From Neckera pumila (lineage: Eukaryota > Streptophyta > Bryopsida > Hypnales > Neckeraceae): DNA of 64,000 nt. Shown here in pieces: positions 1-12,581 of the stretch. Under the pieces are notes generated by a model that was not told where the DNA came from, searched no databases, and was given only the letters and a program-made list of their open reading frames with translations. The translations under genes were made by a program, and so were the position numbers. The DNA is taken from NCBI GenBank assembly GCA_963969595.1, contig OZ018409.1:18632975-18696974 (forward strand), in the 5' to 3' direction. The number at the start of each line of letters is the position of its first letter. The first letter of the stretch is position 1.

Positions 1-790
1 CAATCCCAACGGTTATAATGTTGCAATAAACAACCTACATCCATTGTTTTAATTTTTTTTAAACATTAAGAATTGTGTTAAATAAAGGACTTCAAAGTTT
101 ATTTTAGAGTAGAGATTCTTTAACTACCCTCAAACTAAGAATCCTCATGACTTTTAACTCATTGGTTCAAATGGAATGATTTAAAAGCTTTACATGTACA
201 TATAAACTTAAAGAACCAATTTCAAATTTTAATTAAAAAAAAAAAAATTAATGTTTTTTTAGCTGCCCAAGTTGCCCGCCAACCAATGAAAATGACAGAT
301 CATGCAATACTTTTTACCCATGTAGTCAAAAGTTATGAAAATTGTTGGGTCTTAAAGCTACTCCTCGGGCACTTCTTGTATAAAAATTTGAGGGAAAAAA
401 ATAAAAGATTCCATTCGTTGTGACTTGTCCAAAATTGCTATGTTGTCAAAAATGGTGTTTGATCCTTTAGGATTAAGAACACAAAAAGTTCAAGAATTCA
501 CTATGTCAAGAGAACCTCCTTTCAAATCCATTACAACAAACTTTACTCCAAAAAATAAATATTTTTCTTGTAATCAAATTTAGAAGCAATTTTGAAATTT
601 TTTGTTCAAAATTTATAGGAAAATATGGGTGATAGCATTGGTCTATCTAACCACACGGATAGAATCTTTAATTCAAAATCTACAGCTTTTGTCTATACCT
701 CAATTCCAAAATATTCTTCCTAATAGTACTTTATGACAATTTTTCTCATATCGCAAATTCTAGAGAGGACTCTGGACGTTTAGGGGTTAA
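1..790 (-). mobile_element. TTAA-flanked repeat, subfamily B, cut by window start
   Basis: The right border reads GGACGTTTAGGGGTTAA at 774-790, the inverse of the family's left end. Bases 1-240 match, in reverse orientation, the interior of the copy at 11350-12282 (for example the stretch around ATCCATTG and AGAGTAGAGATTC). The part from about 280 to 760 is more diverged, and other DNA may be nested in it. The other end lies outside the window. No transposase reading frame is visible, so this would be a non-autonomous copy. Confidence 0.7.
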
Positions 791-791
791 C

Positions 792-1561
792 TTAACCCTG
801 GAACGCCATTCTGTGGCGTTTCAATGACAATATTGTTTCGCTAAGAAGAGTTCAAAAGCATTTTTTCATCCTCCTTTTCCTTGTTGACCTTTCACATTGG
901 ATTGTGAAGAATATCCAATTGAGTTTGTTCTCTTCCCAATTTTTGTCTTTATAGAAATGAGAAGCTATTAAGAAAAATGGATCACAAAATATGCTATTTT
1001 AGAGTATTTTGGGAACTTGTTTCTCCTTGCTTTAAATATGAAATTTCTCCATAAAAATGATATTTTTGAGTTTGAGTCAAACTAACAAAATGAAGGTCAT
1101 CTACTCTAGTTTCTACTCCAATTTGAATTTCGAAAAAATTCCTAATATTGCATATTTTATTGCATATTTTATTGCATATTTTATTGCAATTTGGACATTG
1201 GGTGTATTTTCAATGTTTATTATTTTTAATTATAGAATGACATGGAAATTGAATTTACACCACGATGTTTGACATTGTGATATATACATATGGTGAAATT
1301 TTCAGATTTTCTTAAAATTTTTTCTATTTCATATGATTTTTCTTCACTTTTTCTTCAAAAATTCTTTAAAAAATCAATTAAAAATTTAATTTTCCACCCA
1401 AAAAATTTAAATTTTTTTTGAAGTAAAGAAGACATGTACTTTCATCTCTGAAAATTAAGTATAAAATTTTTCATACATATCTAGTTGCAAAATGGTAGCA
1501 AATTGAGTGATGGACAGTGAGGTTTGAAATCAATGGTCATGGGTCCATCGTTTAGGGTTAA
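792..1561. mobile_element. Possible related TTAA-bounded element
   Basis: This segment starts TTAACCCTGGAACG and ends CGTTTAGGGTTAA, so both borders are TTAA followed by CCCT in inverted orientation. It lies directly against the preceding copy. The interior is AT-rich and I could not align it with the other copies. It may be a distant subfamily or a chance pairing of two TTAACCCT strings. Confidence 0.35.
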
Positions 1562-2282
1562 TATGTTGGCGTCCGTCCGGGTAAAAACTTTCAGTTCCCT
1601 GACTAGTTCCCTCCCATTTTCGTTAAACAACTGTAACTGGCCTCGTTCCCTGCCATGCACTCTTTTGCAGGCCCCAGCACCGTCGGACCACTGCACTGCA
1701 GTCAGCACGCCAGCCTCGACCCTCCGGCACGTCGGCGACGGTCCTTCCTTCCCCTCGACGTCGTCTCTCTGTCGCTCTTCCGCGAGCTTCTCCAAAATAA
1801 ATCTCCTTTATTACGATCCCAACGATGATGTTCAGCGATCCCAACAACGATAAGCCTGGCTCCCCACTTTGGTGTTCCGCCAGCATTTGCTGCTGTCGTT
1901 CCAACATTCGAACCAACTCCTCGGCAACCCCCCTCCTCCCATTATTCACCACTGACGAAGCTCAAGCTCCGTGCAGGAGCTCCCCATGCTAGCTTCCACT
2001 CCCACACTCCCGATTGATCAGTATTTTGTTTCCCAAGTGATATTCAATCCTGTCACAAGTAGGAGGAGTGTTCCAAGTTGTGATCCTTGTAGAAATAGTA
2101 GAAATCAGTGTCGGAGGTCGCAAGGTCGTGCTACTACCGGGATGATCCTTCTGGACAGGGTCCCACTAGCTTGCTGTGCCGAGCTGGCTTTGGGGGTCAG
2201 GTCGGAGTTCTTTTCGTAGACGCCGCTCGGGGGAAGGGAAGCTCCTGTCGTAGTAGGCTGTGGGAAGGGGAAAGCTTTGGGG
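1562..2282. other. GC-richer segment upstream of the histidine-phosphatase gene
   Basis: Base composition shifts from AT-rich to clearly GC-richer here, ending at a TATA box. Open frames occur on both strands, including about 109 codons on the minus strand at 1623-1952, but none matches a family I recognise. It most likely holds the upstream promoter of the next gene. Confidence 0.35.
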
Positions 2283-2290
2283 TATATAAG
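2283..2290 (+). promoter_or_regulatory. TATA box
   Basis: TATATAAG lies about 165 bases upstream of the proposed start codon at 2449, within GC-richer DNA. Transcription would be expected to start near 2315, leaving a 5' leader of about 130 bases. Confidence 0.55.
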
Positions 2291-2448
2291 GGGACGCGTT
2301 TTGGGATTCATCGCTGGAGTGGAGCCTTTTGTGTTGAGTTGCGTTCTGTTGTGGACGGAGTTTCTTTCGTTTCGTGTTTTAGTTTCGTTTCTTGGCTGCA
2401 ATCCGAGGCCCTGTGGAGGTGGTCTATTCTCCAGACAGGCGCGACACC

Positions 2449-4536
2449 ATGCCTGCTGTACAGGTCGCTGTTATCGCCGTGCTTTCTTTATTTGGGTTTC
2501 CTCTGTTTTTTGAATTAAGCTTCTCTATTTTTTCGCTTGGGAAATGTAGAGCTTGAATCGTGGAGTTTCAGGGGGAGAGTGAGTATATTGTGCTTCGTCC
2601 TGTTTCGGTTTGGGAGTTTCATTCTGCTGGGGGCTACAATATGAATTTTTTCGGCAAACTGCGGATTAACTTTCGTGTGTGCGTGCGTGTGTTTTGTGTG
2701 TTGCTGATTCGTGCAGAATCATCGAAGTGGCGTCTCTTTCAAGGACCACGAAGCAGGGCTGGATGACGAATCGTCCTCCACCGAGTCGGACCCGTTTGTG
2801 CAGAACTTGTTCGTGTTGCGCCATGGCGAGGCCGGGAGCGGGGAGGAAGACGGAGAGGGTGGGGCGTGGGATCCGCCGCTAACTGACCGAGGGAAGATGC
2901 AGGCGTGGCGAGTGGGGCGGAACTTGCGTATGGAGGATTGGAACATCACGCGCGTGGTCATGTCGCCGTTCTTGAGGTGTGTGCAGACGGCGGCGGAAGT
3001 GATCGCGGGACTGTGTCTGTTGCCTTCGAGTTCGGAACGAGGGGTCAGTACGAATGTGGTCTCGGACTCCGTCCCTGCTCTTAAGGTATGCTCGTATCAC
3101 CCTAAACCCCAAACTAATTTCACCTTCTTTCAGATTCTCTTTTGAGCTTAATGGAAGCTTTTGGTGCAATCAACTGCAACTGGCGCTTTATTAGTGGAAT
3201 CAGAACTGAAACTTTCCTCGAATGAACTGAAACTGGTGGAATCAGCCAAAACCGGTTCATCTTTTGTAGTTTGAACTGAACCTAGTGTTTATTTTGTGAC
3301 ATGAACGAACAGTGGTGCATCTTTTTTCGGAATCAGCTAGTATTAGTGCATTTTGTGCGGAATCAGCAAATATATGTGCTTTTTTGGAATGGAATAGTGA
3401 TCAAATTTGCTTGGTTTTGTGTGTGAGAAGGTGTCGATTGAGTTTGGACTTGCCGAAGTGATGAAAAGACAAGGGATTTCTCGTCCTCTGCAAGTAGCCC
3501 ACAAGAACTCGTTGGATCTGTGGACGTTAGACCTGCCTGAGATTTACTCGCTACTGCCCTCGGAGATTTATGATACTTCTTATCAACCCATTAGGCAAAC
3601 GGTACATACATATATATAGAGAAACTATTGTTTCTCTCCCATCAATTGGAGTTTGTATAAAATTCTCTCTCAAAGGCTCTTTCTTGTTGCTATCAATGGT
3701 TATAATATGCATCAGGGCACTTTCTCTGAGCTTGGAGACGGTTTCGCTGATTTGGATCTATTCGGCTTGTATGAGCGGTGAAGCTCAAGCTAATTTAAAA
3801 CTTTGCTCACTAGGGCTAAATGAATGTTCTATTAATTGGAGTGTAATTATGATGAAAGAGTTGGAAAAGAGTTTGTGTGATTCTTTGGTGGCTTGTGTTT
3901 GCCAAGATTATCTCAGAAAAGATGCTAAATGTTGTTGTCTAAAGTTGCAATCTAGTGCTTACCATATGAAGTTATGAAACTTGCATTCCAACACTTACCA
4001 TTTGAAGTTATATACTAGCTTTGAAAATATTTTGGTTTGCTTTGGGTTGTTTTGTGATATTGGCTTTCTACTAATCTGAAATTGTGTTTTATTGATGCAG
4101 TTACCATCCTATAGGGAGAGTGCCGTTGATATGCAAAGTCGATACACTACTACTTTGCAGAAGATTGCCAATAGATTTCATTCAGAAAACATATTGTGCA
4201 TCACGCATGGTATGCTTCCACCACCTTGTGGATTTTGTATTCTTCTAGTCTTTATTAAAGTTGATGCTTCTTAAGAGTTGTGTTCTTATTTTATGATTTT
4301 TTGCAGATTATTGCGACAATGATTTTGTTAACTTGTGTGTAGGTGAAGGAGTGATGAAAGCAGTGTCAATGATGTGGCCTCGTGTTGAAATTTATGGAGT
4401 AATGCATTGCTCACATGTACATGCACAACGTCCCAACTTTAATTGTGAAGATGGTCTAAATGTACATAGTGGTGACTGGGAGTTGTTAACAGAGTCTGGA
4501 TCAAGTTCAGGAATATTTTACGCCCCTTCTCTTTAA
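2449..4536 (+). CDS. Histidine phosphatase (phosphoglycerate mutase-like) family protein
   Basis: Branch 1 histidine phosphatase superfamily member of unknown substrate, about 285 residues, in five exons: 2449-2463, 2717-3085, 3431-3601, 4101-4209 and 4343-4536. The start ATG sits in CACCATGCC. The first exon encodes only MPAVQ and joins in phase to NHRSG, and the summed exon length is an exact multiple of three. Key motifs are RHGE near residue 40 (nucleophile His and its Arg), SPFLRCVQTA near 88-97 (second phosphate-binding Arg) and THGEG near 220 (second catalytic His). All introns have GT..AG ends. The ordered catalytic residues argue for an active enzyme, probably cytosolic since no signal peptide is seen. 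A further small exon at 3716-3777 would break the frame and was left out. The last 67 bases of coding sequence and the 3' flank are duplicated in inverted orientation near 11.3 kb. Confidence 0.85.
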
Positions 4537-6143
4537 TTGATGCTTACATTATCAGCCTTTGATAATGTGTATCTCTGAAATTTTTTGACCTAGTAGTGCA
4601 ATTTTAGCAACAAAATTAGTTTTAGATGAAAATGTATGTAAATTAGAACGTATATAGTCACTGCATCAAATGGTGCAATGTGATGTGTACACCTTGAAAT
4701 TTGTTTTCATTATTTGTAACTTAAAATCAATGTTATGACAAATGATGATATATTAAAATTTAAAATAATTTCAGCAGACATTGTTTATAGTTTTAATGTT
4801 TTTGTTTTATATTTGTTTGAATTTTTTAATAATTTTATTATATTTATATCATTTAAATATTTCATAGTCACTGCTTTCATTCTACTTTTTCAGAATCAAC
4901 GATTATTAAAAAATAATTTTCAAAAAATAAATTTTCAAAAAAAAAATATATATTAATTTTAAAATTTATTATTATTTATATCTGAATGTTTGAATTTTTG
5001 AATTTTATTCAAATTGAGTGGTCCTGAATTTTTTCACTAGATGAACATGCAAGCAATCAATCATTTTCTGACAGACTTTATTGAATAAAGCCTCCAAAGT
5101 GTTGATGAGTCATCAATCATGCAAGTATGTGGAAGAGATCTAGAAGCAGAAGCACTGTGCATGCATGGATATTAAAACGCAAGCAAATACTTTCATCCCA
5201 CGTGGATGTATTAATTTTTCTTTTTGATTATTTAAAATGATTATTTTAAATTTAATTTTAGTTCAGAAATAAATGATTTACATGTTAGTGACTGTTTTTT
5301 ATTTGCATATTATGCATAATTGATTTTCAAATTTATAAAAAAAAAATAAACTTTGAATAGATAAATAATTAAACAAATGTTTTGTGCATAGTTAATTTTA
5401 ACTTTTTCACGTCGCCAAAATTTAACCTAATTATCATCAATAAAATTATTTTTATTTTATTTTTAGAATCTAATTGTATAAATATTAAAAAAAATTGTTT
5501 ATTAGCATACCTATGAATGTATATAAAATTTCATGAGAGTTATGAGATTATAACTAAAGAAAAAGAAATGTATGTATATTATTATTAGTATGTTGTCTTT
5601 TCCTATAATGTTTAAGAAATCTGTATATTAGAGTTTTTTGGGATAAAAGGTGATATAAATGATAAAAAATTACATCAGTACATTGAATTATACTTATTAA
5701 AACCTTAAATTCAATTGAATAATTATCAAACTTGCAATTGCTAAAATGCAATTTATTTTTATTAATAGAAATCTATATAGATGTAATCAATTTTTTTCAA
5801 TGAACATAAGTCGAATGAAACAAATTATTATTATTATTTTTTTCAAAATCTAATTGAATAGATGTTTAAAGAGCTTGTTTATTAGTATACCTACTCGTTT
5901 TGAGTATAAAATTGTATAAGAGTTGTGAAATTATAACAAGTCAAATGTATATAATCTATTTTTAGTATGCTGTCCTTCTTCTCTTGTTTGAAAAATTTGC
6001 CAATGAAAGGTTTTTGGGATTGGAGGTGATGTGAATAACTAGAAATTGTTTCGATACACCAGAATGCACTTTTTAAAACCTTAAATTCAAAGGAAGATAT
6101 ATCAAACTTATTGTTCAATCCATTTTGCAATTGTTGTTTCAAA
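4470..6143 (+). repeat. Left arm of large inverted duplication
   Basis: This arm starts inside the last exon of the histidine-phosphatase gene and is found again, diverged and reverse-complemented, at 7640-12297. Shared landmarks include ATTGATGCTTACATTATC (4538-4555), the segment around TGTTGATGAGTCATC (5100-5114) and the stretch around AATTCAATTG (5708-5717). It has intact TTAA sites at 4486-4489, 5369-5372 and 5697-5700, where the right arm carries insertions. The arm is about 1.67 kb. Confidence 0.85.
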
Positions 6144-7639
6144 ACTAACTACATTGCCCTATCTTCTAATCATAGTAGAAGGTTAAACCAAATTTTGTCA
6201 AAGCTTGTCAAAATCCGCGTGGATTGTTGAAAAAGGTGATAAGCAACTATTTGAGCTTTCAAGAATGCAACTTTGTCGAAGTCAAGTAGGGCATCCCAAA
6301 GTGTAGATTGAATGAGGTGTCGTGGCTATTAATCCTGGGCAAAGACAAAGTGATTTTGTGCAATCCAACTCAATCATAGCGCAGCTTCTTGCAAAAGAGA
6401 CTGTATAATATGAAGCTTGTAGAATTTCCTATGGAGAAAGGATGCAAAAATGCAATGTATAGCATCAAGCTTAGCATGAAATTTGAATACTTTTTCACCT
6501 TTGACAATTAGTATAAATAGTCAAACATTCATAAACTAATTCTCATTTGAGCAGACATAAATTTAATAATTAATTACCATTTAGGGACATTTAGGGGCAT
6601 GGTATTGAGTCCTAGTTTTTTTGTTGTAATACACTGCTTTTCATTACTTTTCAAGATTTTGAAGTTTTTAAGACATCATCCATTAAATTATGACTTACAA
6701 TTTAGCAAAAAACATATTTATTTATTGAAAAAAATCATAAATTTAAAAAAAGATAGAAATAACATTAACTTCAACCTTAATACCAAACATATTATTCAAT
6801 TGGAAGATCATTGTAGGATGAAGGAAGTGTTAACTTTGAAAATTAACAATTAATTCATGAAACTGTTAAAAAATATGAACAATGGAATTGTAGAATGCCA
6901 AGCTAGTCATTGTGGAAATCATCGTTTAGATAGTGTATGAACTATTTACTTTAAAAATCCAATAATTCTCATATGATTTATATTTAGAGGTTAAATAATT
7001 ATACAAGATCTTCCCTTCCTGTACACAAATTTCAAGAATGAACATTTGCACTCCTATTTAACATAGAAAGATTCTTTGTCATCCATCACATTTAATTTCC
7101 GCAATGACATATAAGATCAACCTCTATCGCCCTAAGTGACCATGTATTAGGTAAACCAGTCCATTGTGGTCAAAACTTGGAGTCTATCCTCATACCATTG
7201 ATGAAAGTTTTCAGAAAAATTCCCACATGAAGACAAGTGTGAAAAATAGTGAGAGTAATTGAAATTATATTTTTCAAACACAAGTATGAATTTGTTATGG
7301 ATTTTTGAAGGGACCTGTCCAAAAGAGTCATTAGCTACCCCATAAGCAACAAAAATTGTATTATATACTCTTTTTAATCATCTAAAGTGGTCACAATAAT
7401 TTCTAATGTAGAAGGCCATGAAAAGTCACTTCCTACAGTGATTTACACTGAAAAAGCAGGTATTCCTAATGAGGTCACTAATCACTCCATTGGTGTTAGA
7501 TTAGACATTGATTGTGGCCAAAAAATTGTTATGGGGTCATTAGGTGTCTACTATGGATCATCCAACCATAATAAGCTGGTTTACTTTAGTTGCTCAAAAA
7601 CTTCAGCTCGTTTGATTGAGGCGAGTTAAATTCCTTCGA
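6144..7639. other. Spacer between the duplication arms
   Basis: AT-rich DNA of about 1.5 kb separates the two arms. An 80-codon open frame at 7387-7629 (+) has fairly even amino-acid use but resembles nothing I recognise. Short stretches near 6240-6470 also read without stops for a while. I assign no gene here. Confidence 0.4.
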
Positions 7640-8077
7640 CTATTCAACAATTGCAAGGTGGATTGTATAACGAGTTTGATATATCTTCCTTTGAATTTAA
7701 GGTTTTAAAAGTGCATTTTGGTGTATTGAAACAATTTCTAATTATTCACATCACCTCCAATCCCAAAAGCCTCTCGTTGGCAAATTTCTCAAACAAGAGA
7801 GGAAAGACAACATACTAAAAATAGATTATACACATTTGACTTGTTATAATTTCACAACTCTTATACAATTTAATACTCAAAACGAGTAGTTACATTAATA
7901 AACAAGCTCTTTAAACATCTATTCAATTAGATTTTGAAAAAAACAATAATAATAATTTGTTTCATTAGATTTATGCTCATTGAAAAAAATTGATTACATC
8001 TACATAAATTTCTATTAATAAAAAGCTTGCATTTCAACAATTGTAAGTTTGATAATTCTTCATTTCAACTTAAGGTT

Positions 8078-9223
8078 TTAACCTCTGAAGGACCATTGTC
8101 CATTCGGGGGACAAATGGAATTTTGGGCAGGTATCTACGAGCTGAATTTTTGTCATGATTTTTCTGAAACTTTTTTTGGAGATAGAAAAATTGATAAGCT
8201 TTGTGGGAATATAATTTTTTTTCAATTGGTGCCCGGGAACAAAAATTATGCCCAAATAAGCTCAAAACAGGGGAGAAGAGGCAGCAAAAAAATTTTGCAA
8301 AAAATTTAATTTTTCTTTTAAATTTTTTTTACTCATAGATTTTTTTCTTTGTCTATTAGGGAAGCTTTGATTCATTTCATTTGGATTTTTTATGAGAAAG
8401 TTATGGACAATCTTATTTTTTGGGCAATTAGAAGATGTTCTTGAAAAAAATAACTTGTAGGATTCATTTTGGAATGTAGTTTTTGCAACTTTTCAATAAA
8501 AAAAGTTCCACATGGTTTAGTTTTTGTGCTAGAACAATCTCAACATTGGGATTAGTGCATTTTAATTCCATCTAAAAGATATTTAGATTTTAGATTTTTC
8601 TTCTATCTTGTATCTACTTCTATCTAACAATTTGAAAAGTATATGAAATATTCATATATTATTTTCCATGAATTTTTGGAGATTTTTGGAGTGAATTATA
8701 AGAAATATAAAAATTTAAAGCCATATTTTAGTCAATAATATTTCATTCAATAAAATTTCAAAGTTTGAAAAACTCCTACCAAAGAATACTAAAAAGAATT
8801 CCCTTTCCAAATACTAAAAATTCTTTAAAAAATTTTACTTTTAATAAAAGTTTTTTTCACTAATAAATTTGATTAAATTATAGAAAATGTCAAAAAGTTT
8901 TTTTAAAATTTTGAAAAATCATTTTATACAAGTATGTTACTTAAACTTCAATTCGTCCAAAATTTGTTGGAAAAATCTATTTTTTCAATTAATTATGGCA
9001 ATTTATGAAGTATATGAATATTTATGCGAGCCACTGTATCTTGCAATTTGTGCGGTCAAAAATTCTGAAATTTTTTCCACACATTCTCATACTAATTAGG
9101 TATAAGATCCTATGTTTAAATGTGCAGAAATTATAATTTTAAAGTTTTTTTATTCTTTGCTCTAGAAATGGCAATTTTGAAAGTTTTTTGGCAAAAAAAA
9201 GGCCTTGGTCCTTTAGGGGTTAA
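8078..9223 (+). mobile_element. TTAA element, subfamily A, about 1.15 kb
   Basis: Its left end is TTAACCTCTGAAGGACCATT and its right end is GGTCCTTTAGGGGTTAA. The interior shows blocks shared by subfamily A: the TCATTTGGATTT segment, TTCCATCTAAAAGATA and the GTATAAGATCCTATG segment. The equivalent position in the other duplication arm (TTAA at 5697-5700) is empty, giving GGTT-TTAA-TAAGT there against GGTT-TTAA-element-TTAA-TAAGT here. No coding capacity for a transposase. Confidence 0.85.
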
Positions 9224-9547
9224 TAAGTGTAATTCAATGTACTGATACAATTTTTAATTATTCACATCACCTCTTATTCCAAAAAACTCTATTATGCAAG
9301 TTTCTTAAACATTGTAGAAAAAGACAACATACTAAAAATAATATATATACATTTCTTTAGTTATAATCTCATAACTCTTATGAACTTTTACACACATTAA
9401 TACGTATGCTACAAAACAAGTTCTTTTAACATTTATACAATTAGATTCTGAAAACAAAATTAATTTACTTGATTGACAATAAGTACAAGTAGGTTGGGTT
9501 GTAGCCACGTGAAGAAAGTTAAAACTGACTATCCACAAAATATCTAT

Positions 9548-10497
9548 TTAATCCCTAAAGGTCCAAGGTGATTTTCCTATCAAAAACCACTCAAAACTGT
9601 CATTTCTATTGCAAATAGAAAAGAGCTTTAAAATTTATTTATTTTGCTTATCCAACAATAAGATCTTATACTTGACTAGTATATAAATATGTGGAAGAAA
9701 TTTCAAAAACTTTGACTATGTAAATTGCAAGATATATGCATTTAAAGTGAAGAAAACAAGTTTTTTTGCACCTTGCTTGACTAGATTTTTTAGCTTTGAA
9801 TCTTTTTAGTTTAAATTTTTTGCACTATTGGTTATGAATTTCTACTTATTTATGTTGAGTAGTTGACTAGTTGAGTTGAAATCTACAGAAAAATCTAGAG
9901 AAAAAAGCGCTTAATTTTCACTCATTAAAAAAAATTTAAAGTGGAGGTGGATTCAAGACTGAAGAAAAAACTAAATGGTTAATAGTTTTAGATGGAGTTG
10001 AATTACAATAATTCCAACAGTGAGATTGTTCTAGCAAGAAAATCTAATCTTTTCTAATGTGTTTTTTTGAAAATTCTAAAAATTGCATTCAAAAATGAAT
10101 TCTACAAGTTACTTTTTGAGGAAGATGCTTAGATTGTCCGAAAACTAAGATTGTCCGAAAACTAAGATTGTCTATAATTTTCTCATTATTAATCCAAATT
10201 AAATGAAACAAAGCTTCACATGTAGACCAAAATATAATCTTTGAAAAAAAATTGAAAAAATTTATTTTGACTCTTTGTGACCTTTTTTGTGCTACCCGCC
10301 GAACTTCCTTTTTGCTTATTGTGCCATAACTTTTGCTTTCAGGCATCAATTAAAATAAAATGATATATTCACAAAGCTCTCGCAAAAATACACAACCTCA
10401 AAAAATTCCAAAAAATATCACTAAAAAATTGAGACAGTAGGGACTTGCCTGGACCCAAATTGTCTCCCGAGTGGACAAATGGTTCTTTAGGGACTAA
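9548..10497 (-). mobile_element. TTAA element, subfamily A, about 0.95 kb
   Basis: It starts TTAATCCCTAAAGGTCCAAGG and ends GGTTCTTTAGGGACTAA, with the right TTAA changed to CTAA. The order of internal blocks is reversed relative to the 8078 copy. The other duplication arm has an uninterrupted TTAA at the matching position (5369-5372). Non-coding. Confidence 0.82.
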
Positions 10498-11349
10498 CTA
10501 CATATCTATTCGAAGTTTAATTTAAAAAAAAAGTTCAATTATGCATAACATCCAAAATAAAAAAACAATAATTAACATATAAATATATATTTCTGAACTA
10601 AAATTAAATATAAAATAATCACTTTAAATAATGAAAGATGAAAACAAATACATCCACGTGGCATGAAAGTACTTGCTTGCATTTCAAGTAACGTTACTTT
10701 TTCTTCTAGATCTTTTCACATACTTGCATGAATGGATGACTCATCAACACTTTGGAAGCTTTATTCAATAAGGCCTGTTAGAAAATGAATGATGGCATGC
10801 ATGTTCATCTGTTGAAGAAAGTTCACAGCTATTCAATTTGAAAAAAATGAACAATTTCAGAAATTGAAATATAAATAATAATAAAATTTAAATTTAATAA
10901 AAAGAAATTCATTTTTTTGTAAAATCATTTTTGACAATTGTTGATTCTGAAAAAGTAGAATGAAAGCAGTGACTATGAAATATTTGAATAATATAAATAT
11001 ATTAAATTATTAAAATTTAAAACAAATATGAAACAAAAACATTAAAACTATAAACAATGTCTGTTGAAATTATTTTAAATTTTAATATATCTTCAATAAG
11101 TCATAACACTGATTTTAAGTTACAAATAAAGAAAACAAATTTCAATGTGTACACCTCACATTCCACCATTTGATGCCCTGAGTATATATGTTATAGTTTA
11201 CATATATTTTCATCTAAAATTAATTTTGTTGCTGAAATTGCACTACTAGGTCAAAAATTTCCAGAGATATACATTATCAAAGGCTGATAATGTAAGCATC
11301 AATTAAAGAGAAGGGGCATTAAATATTCGTGAACTTAATCCGGACTGTG

Positions 11350-12282
11350 TTAACCCCTAAAGGACCAGCATGCGGTTTTAGGCAACAATTAAAAATCTGG
11401 GCAGGTATGTGAGACTAAAGATTTCCATATTTTAAGCTGAAATTTTAATAGAAGGTGGGTGCGAGGAGTATCTTTCATATGCACTAAATTTCATGACATT
11501 TGAAAATAGGAGTCAGAAGTTATGGCCAAATATGTTACTATTTTTTGTAACTGGGCAGTCCGGGCAGATCAGAAAAATCACTTTTTTCAAAAATAAAAAT
11601 TTGAAATTGATTTTCTAGAATTATATATACATGAAAAGCTTTGAATCATTCCCTTTTGACCAATGAGTCAAAAGTTATGAGAGTTTTTAGTTTGCAAGCA
11701 GTTATAGATTCTCTACTCTGAAATAAACTTTGAAGTTGTTTCTTTAACTCAATTTTTAATATTTTTGGAAAAAAATAAATTCATAGGATGTAGGTTATTT
11801 ATTACAACATTACTACCATTGAGATTGACATTTTCCAATTTCATAATTAAATTCTTAACAATTTAGTATTTTGGATCATTCTCTACTTTTTCCTATTTAC
11901 TATTTTTTTTGTATACGTTGTACAATATCAAATGATTTGAAAATTTTTAGGCATGTAATGAACTTGTTTAGGAAAAAGAACTCAAAGATGCACCACCATT
12001 TTGGACATTTTTTTATACAAATGTGACCTTGTGAAGTGTAGCTGCTGTAATTTTCGTAGGGACAAAAAAAGAATTTTTGCCAATTCAAATGCTAATATCT
12101 TCCAATCCGCATGGTGGAAAATTTTGAAATTTTTTCCACATCTTCTAAAACTAGTTTACTATAAGATCCTACGGTTACATGTCTCAAAATTTTTTTTTTT
12201 TCAAAAGTTTGATACTTGTACTAAAAATGGCAGTTTGGGAGTGTTTTCGGTGAGTACATAGTCATGGAACTTTAGGAGTTAA
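11350..12282 (+). mobile_element. TTAA element, subfamily B, 933 bp
   Basis: It begins TTAACCCCTAAAGGACCAGC and ends GGAACTTTAGGAGTTAA. It interrupts the duplicated copy of the histidine-phosphatase last exon: the flanks GACTGTG and CAACTCCTAGTCACC correspond to the unbroken sequence around TTAA 4486-4489. It shares GGGCAGTCCGGGCAGAT with the copy at 19430-20362. Non-coding. Confidence 0.85.
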
Positions 12283-12581
12283 CAACTCCTAGTCACCACT
12301 ATGCAATGAATCCAAAGTTAATAGCACAAGACAAGGATCAGACATTCCTTTCAAATTCGTTTGATTCCAATATTTGTCTATCTACTCTCAAAGGCCACAA
12401 GAGCTAGAAAACTAACCAAACAATTTTCTATTTATTCATCATCACTTGTATGGCTTATTTTTTATTTCTACTTACTTACCTTTTTCTTTCAGTTAAAGCA
12501 ATTGTAGACTAACCAAATTGGAACTTGTATTCTAAACACTCATTATCTTACGTACACAATGGCTTGGAATATGTAATTACA

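Larger units (their letters stand above)
7640..12297 (-). repeat. Right arm of large inverted duplication, with three insertions
   Basis: This is the reverse-complement partner of 4470-6143. Removing the insertions at 8078-9223, 9548-10497 and 11350-12282 (one TTAA kept for each) leaves about 1.64 kb, matching the other arm. Bases 11283-11349 and 12283-12297 are a copy of the histidine-phosphatase gene's 3' end, split by the third insertion. That copy lacks the upstream exons and cannot encode the protein. Confidence 0.85.

Noticed and set aside
1623..1952. 109-codon minus-strand open frame
   Set aside because: It lies in GC-richer DNA where chance open frames are common; no motif or splice pattern supports it.
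3716..3777. Possible extra exon in the histidine-phosphatase gene reading GTFSELGDGFADLDLFGLYE
   Set aside because: Its length (62 bases with the only good donor) would throw the next exon out of frame, while the gene closes perfectly without it.
7387..7629. 80-codon frame in the spacer of the inverted duplication
   Set aside because: Evenly composed but without family resemblance or flanking splice evidence.
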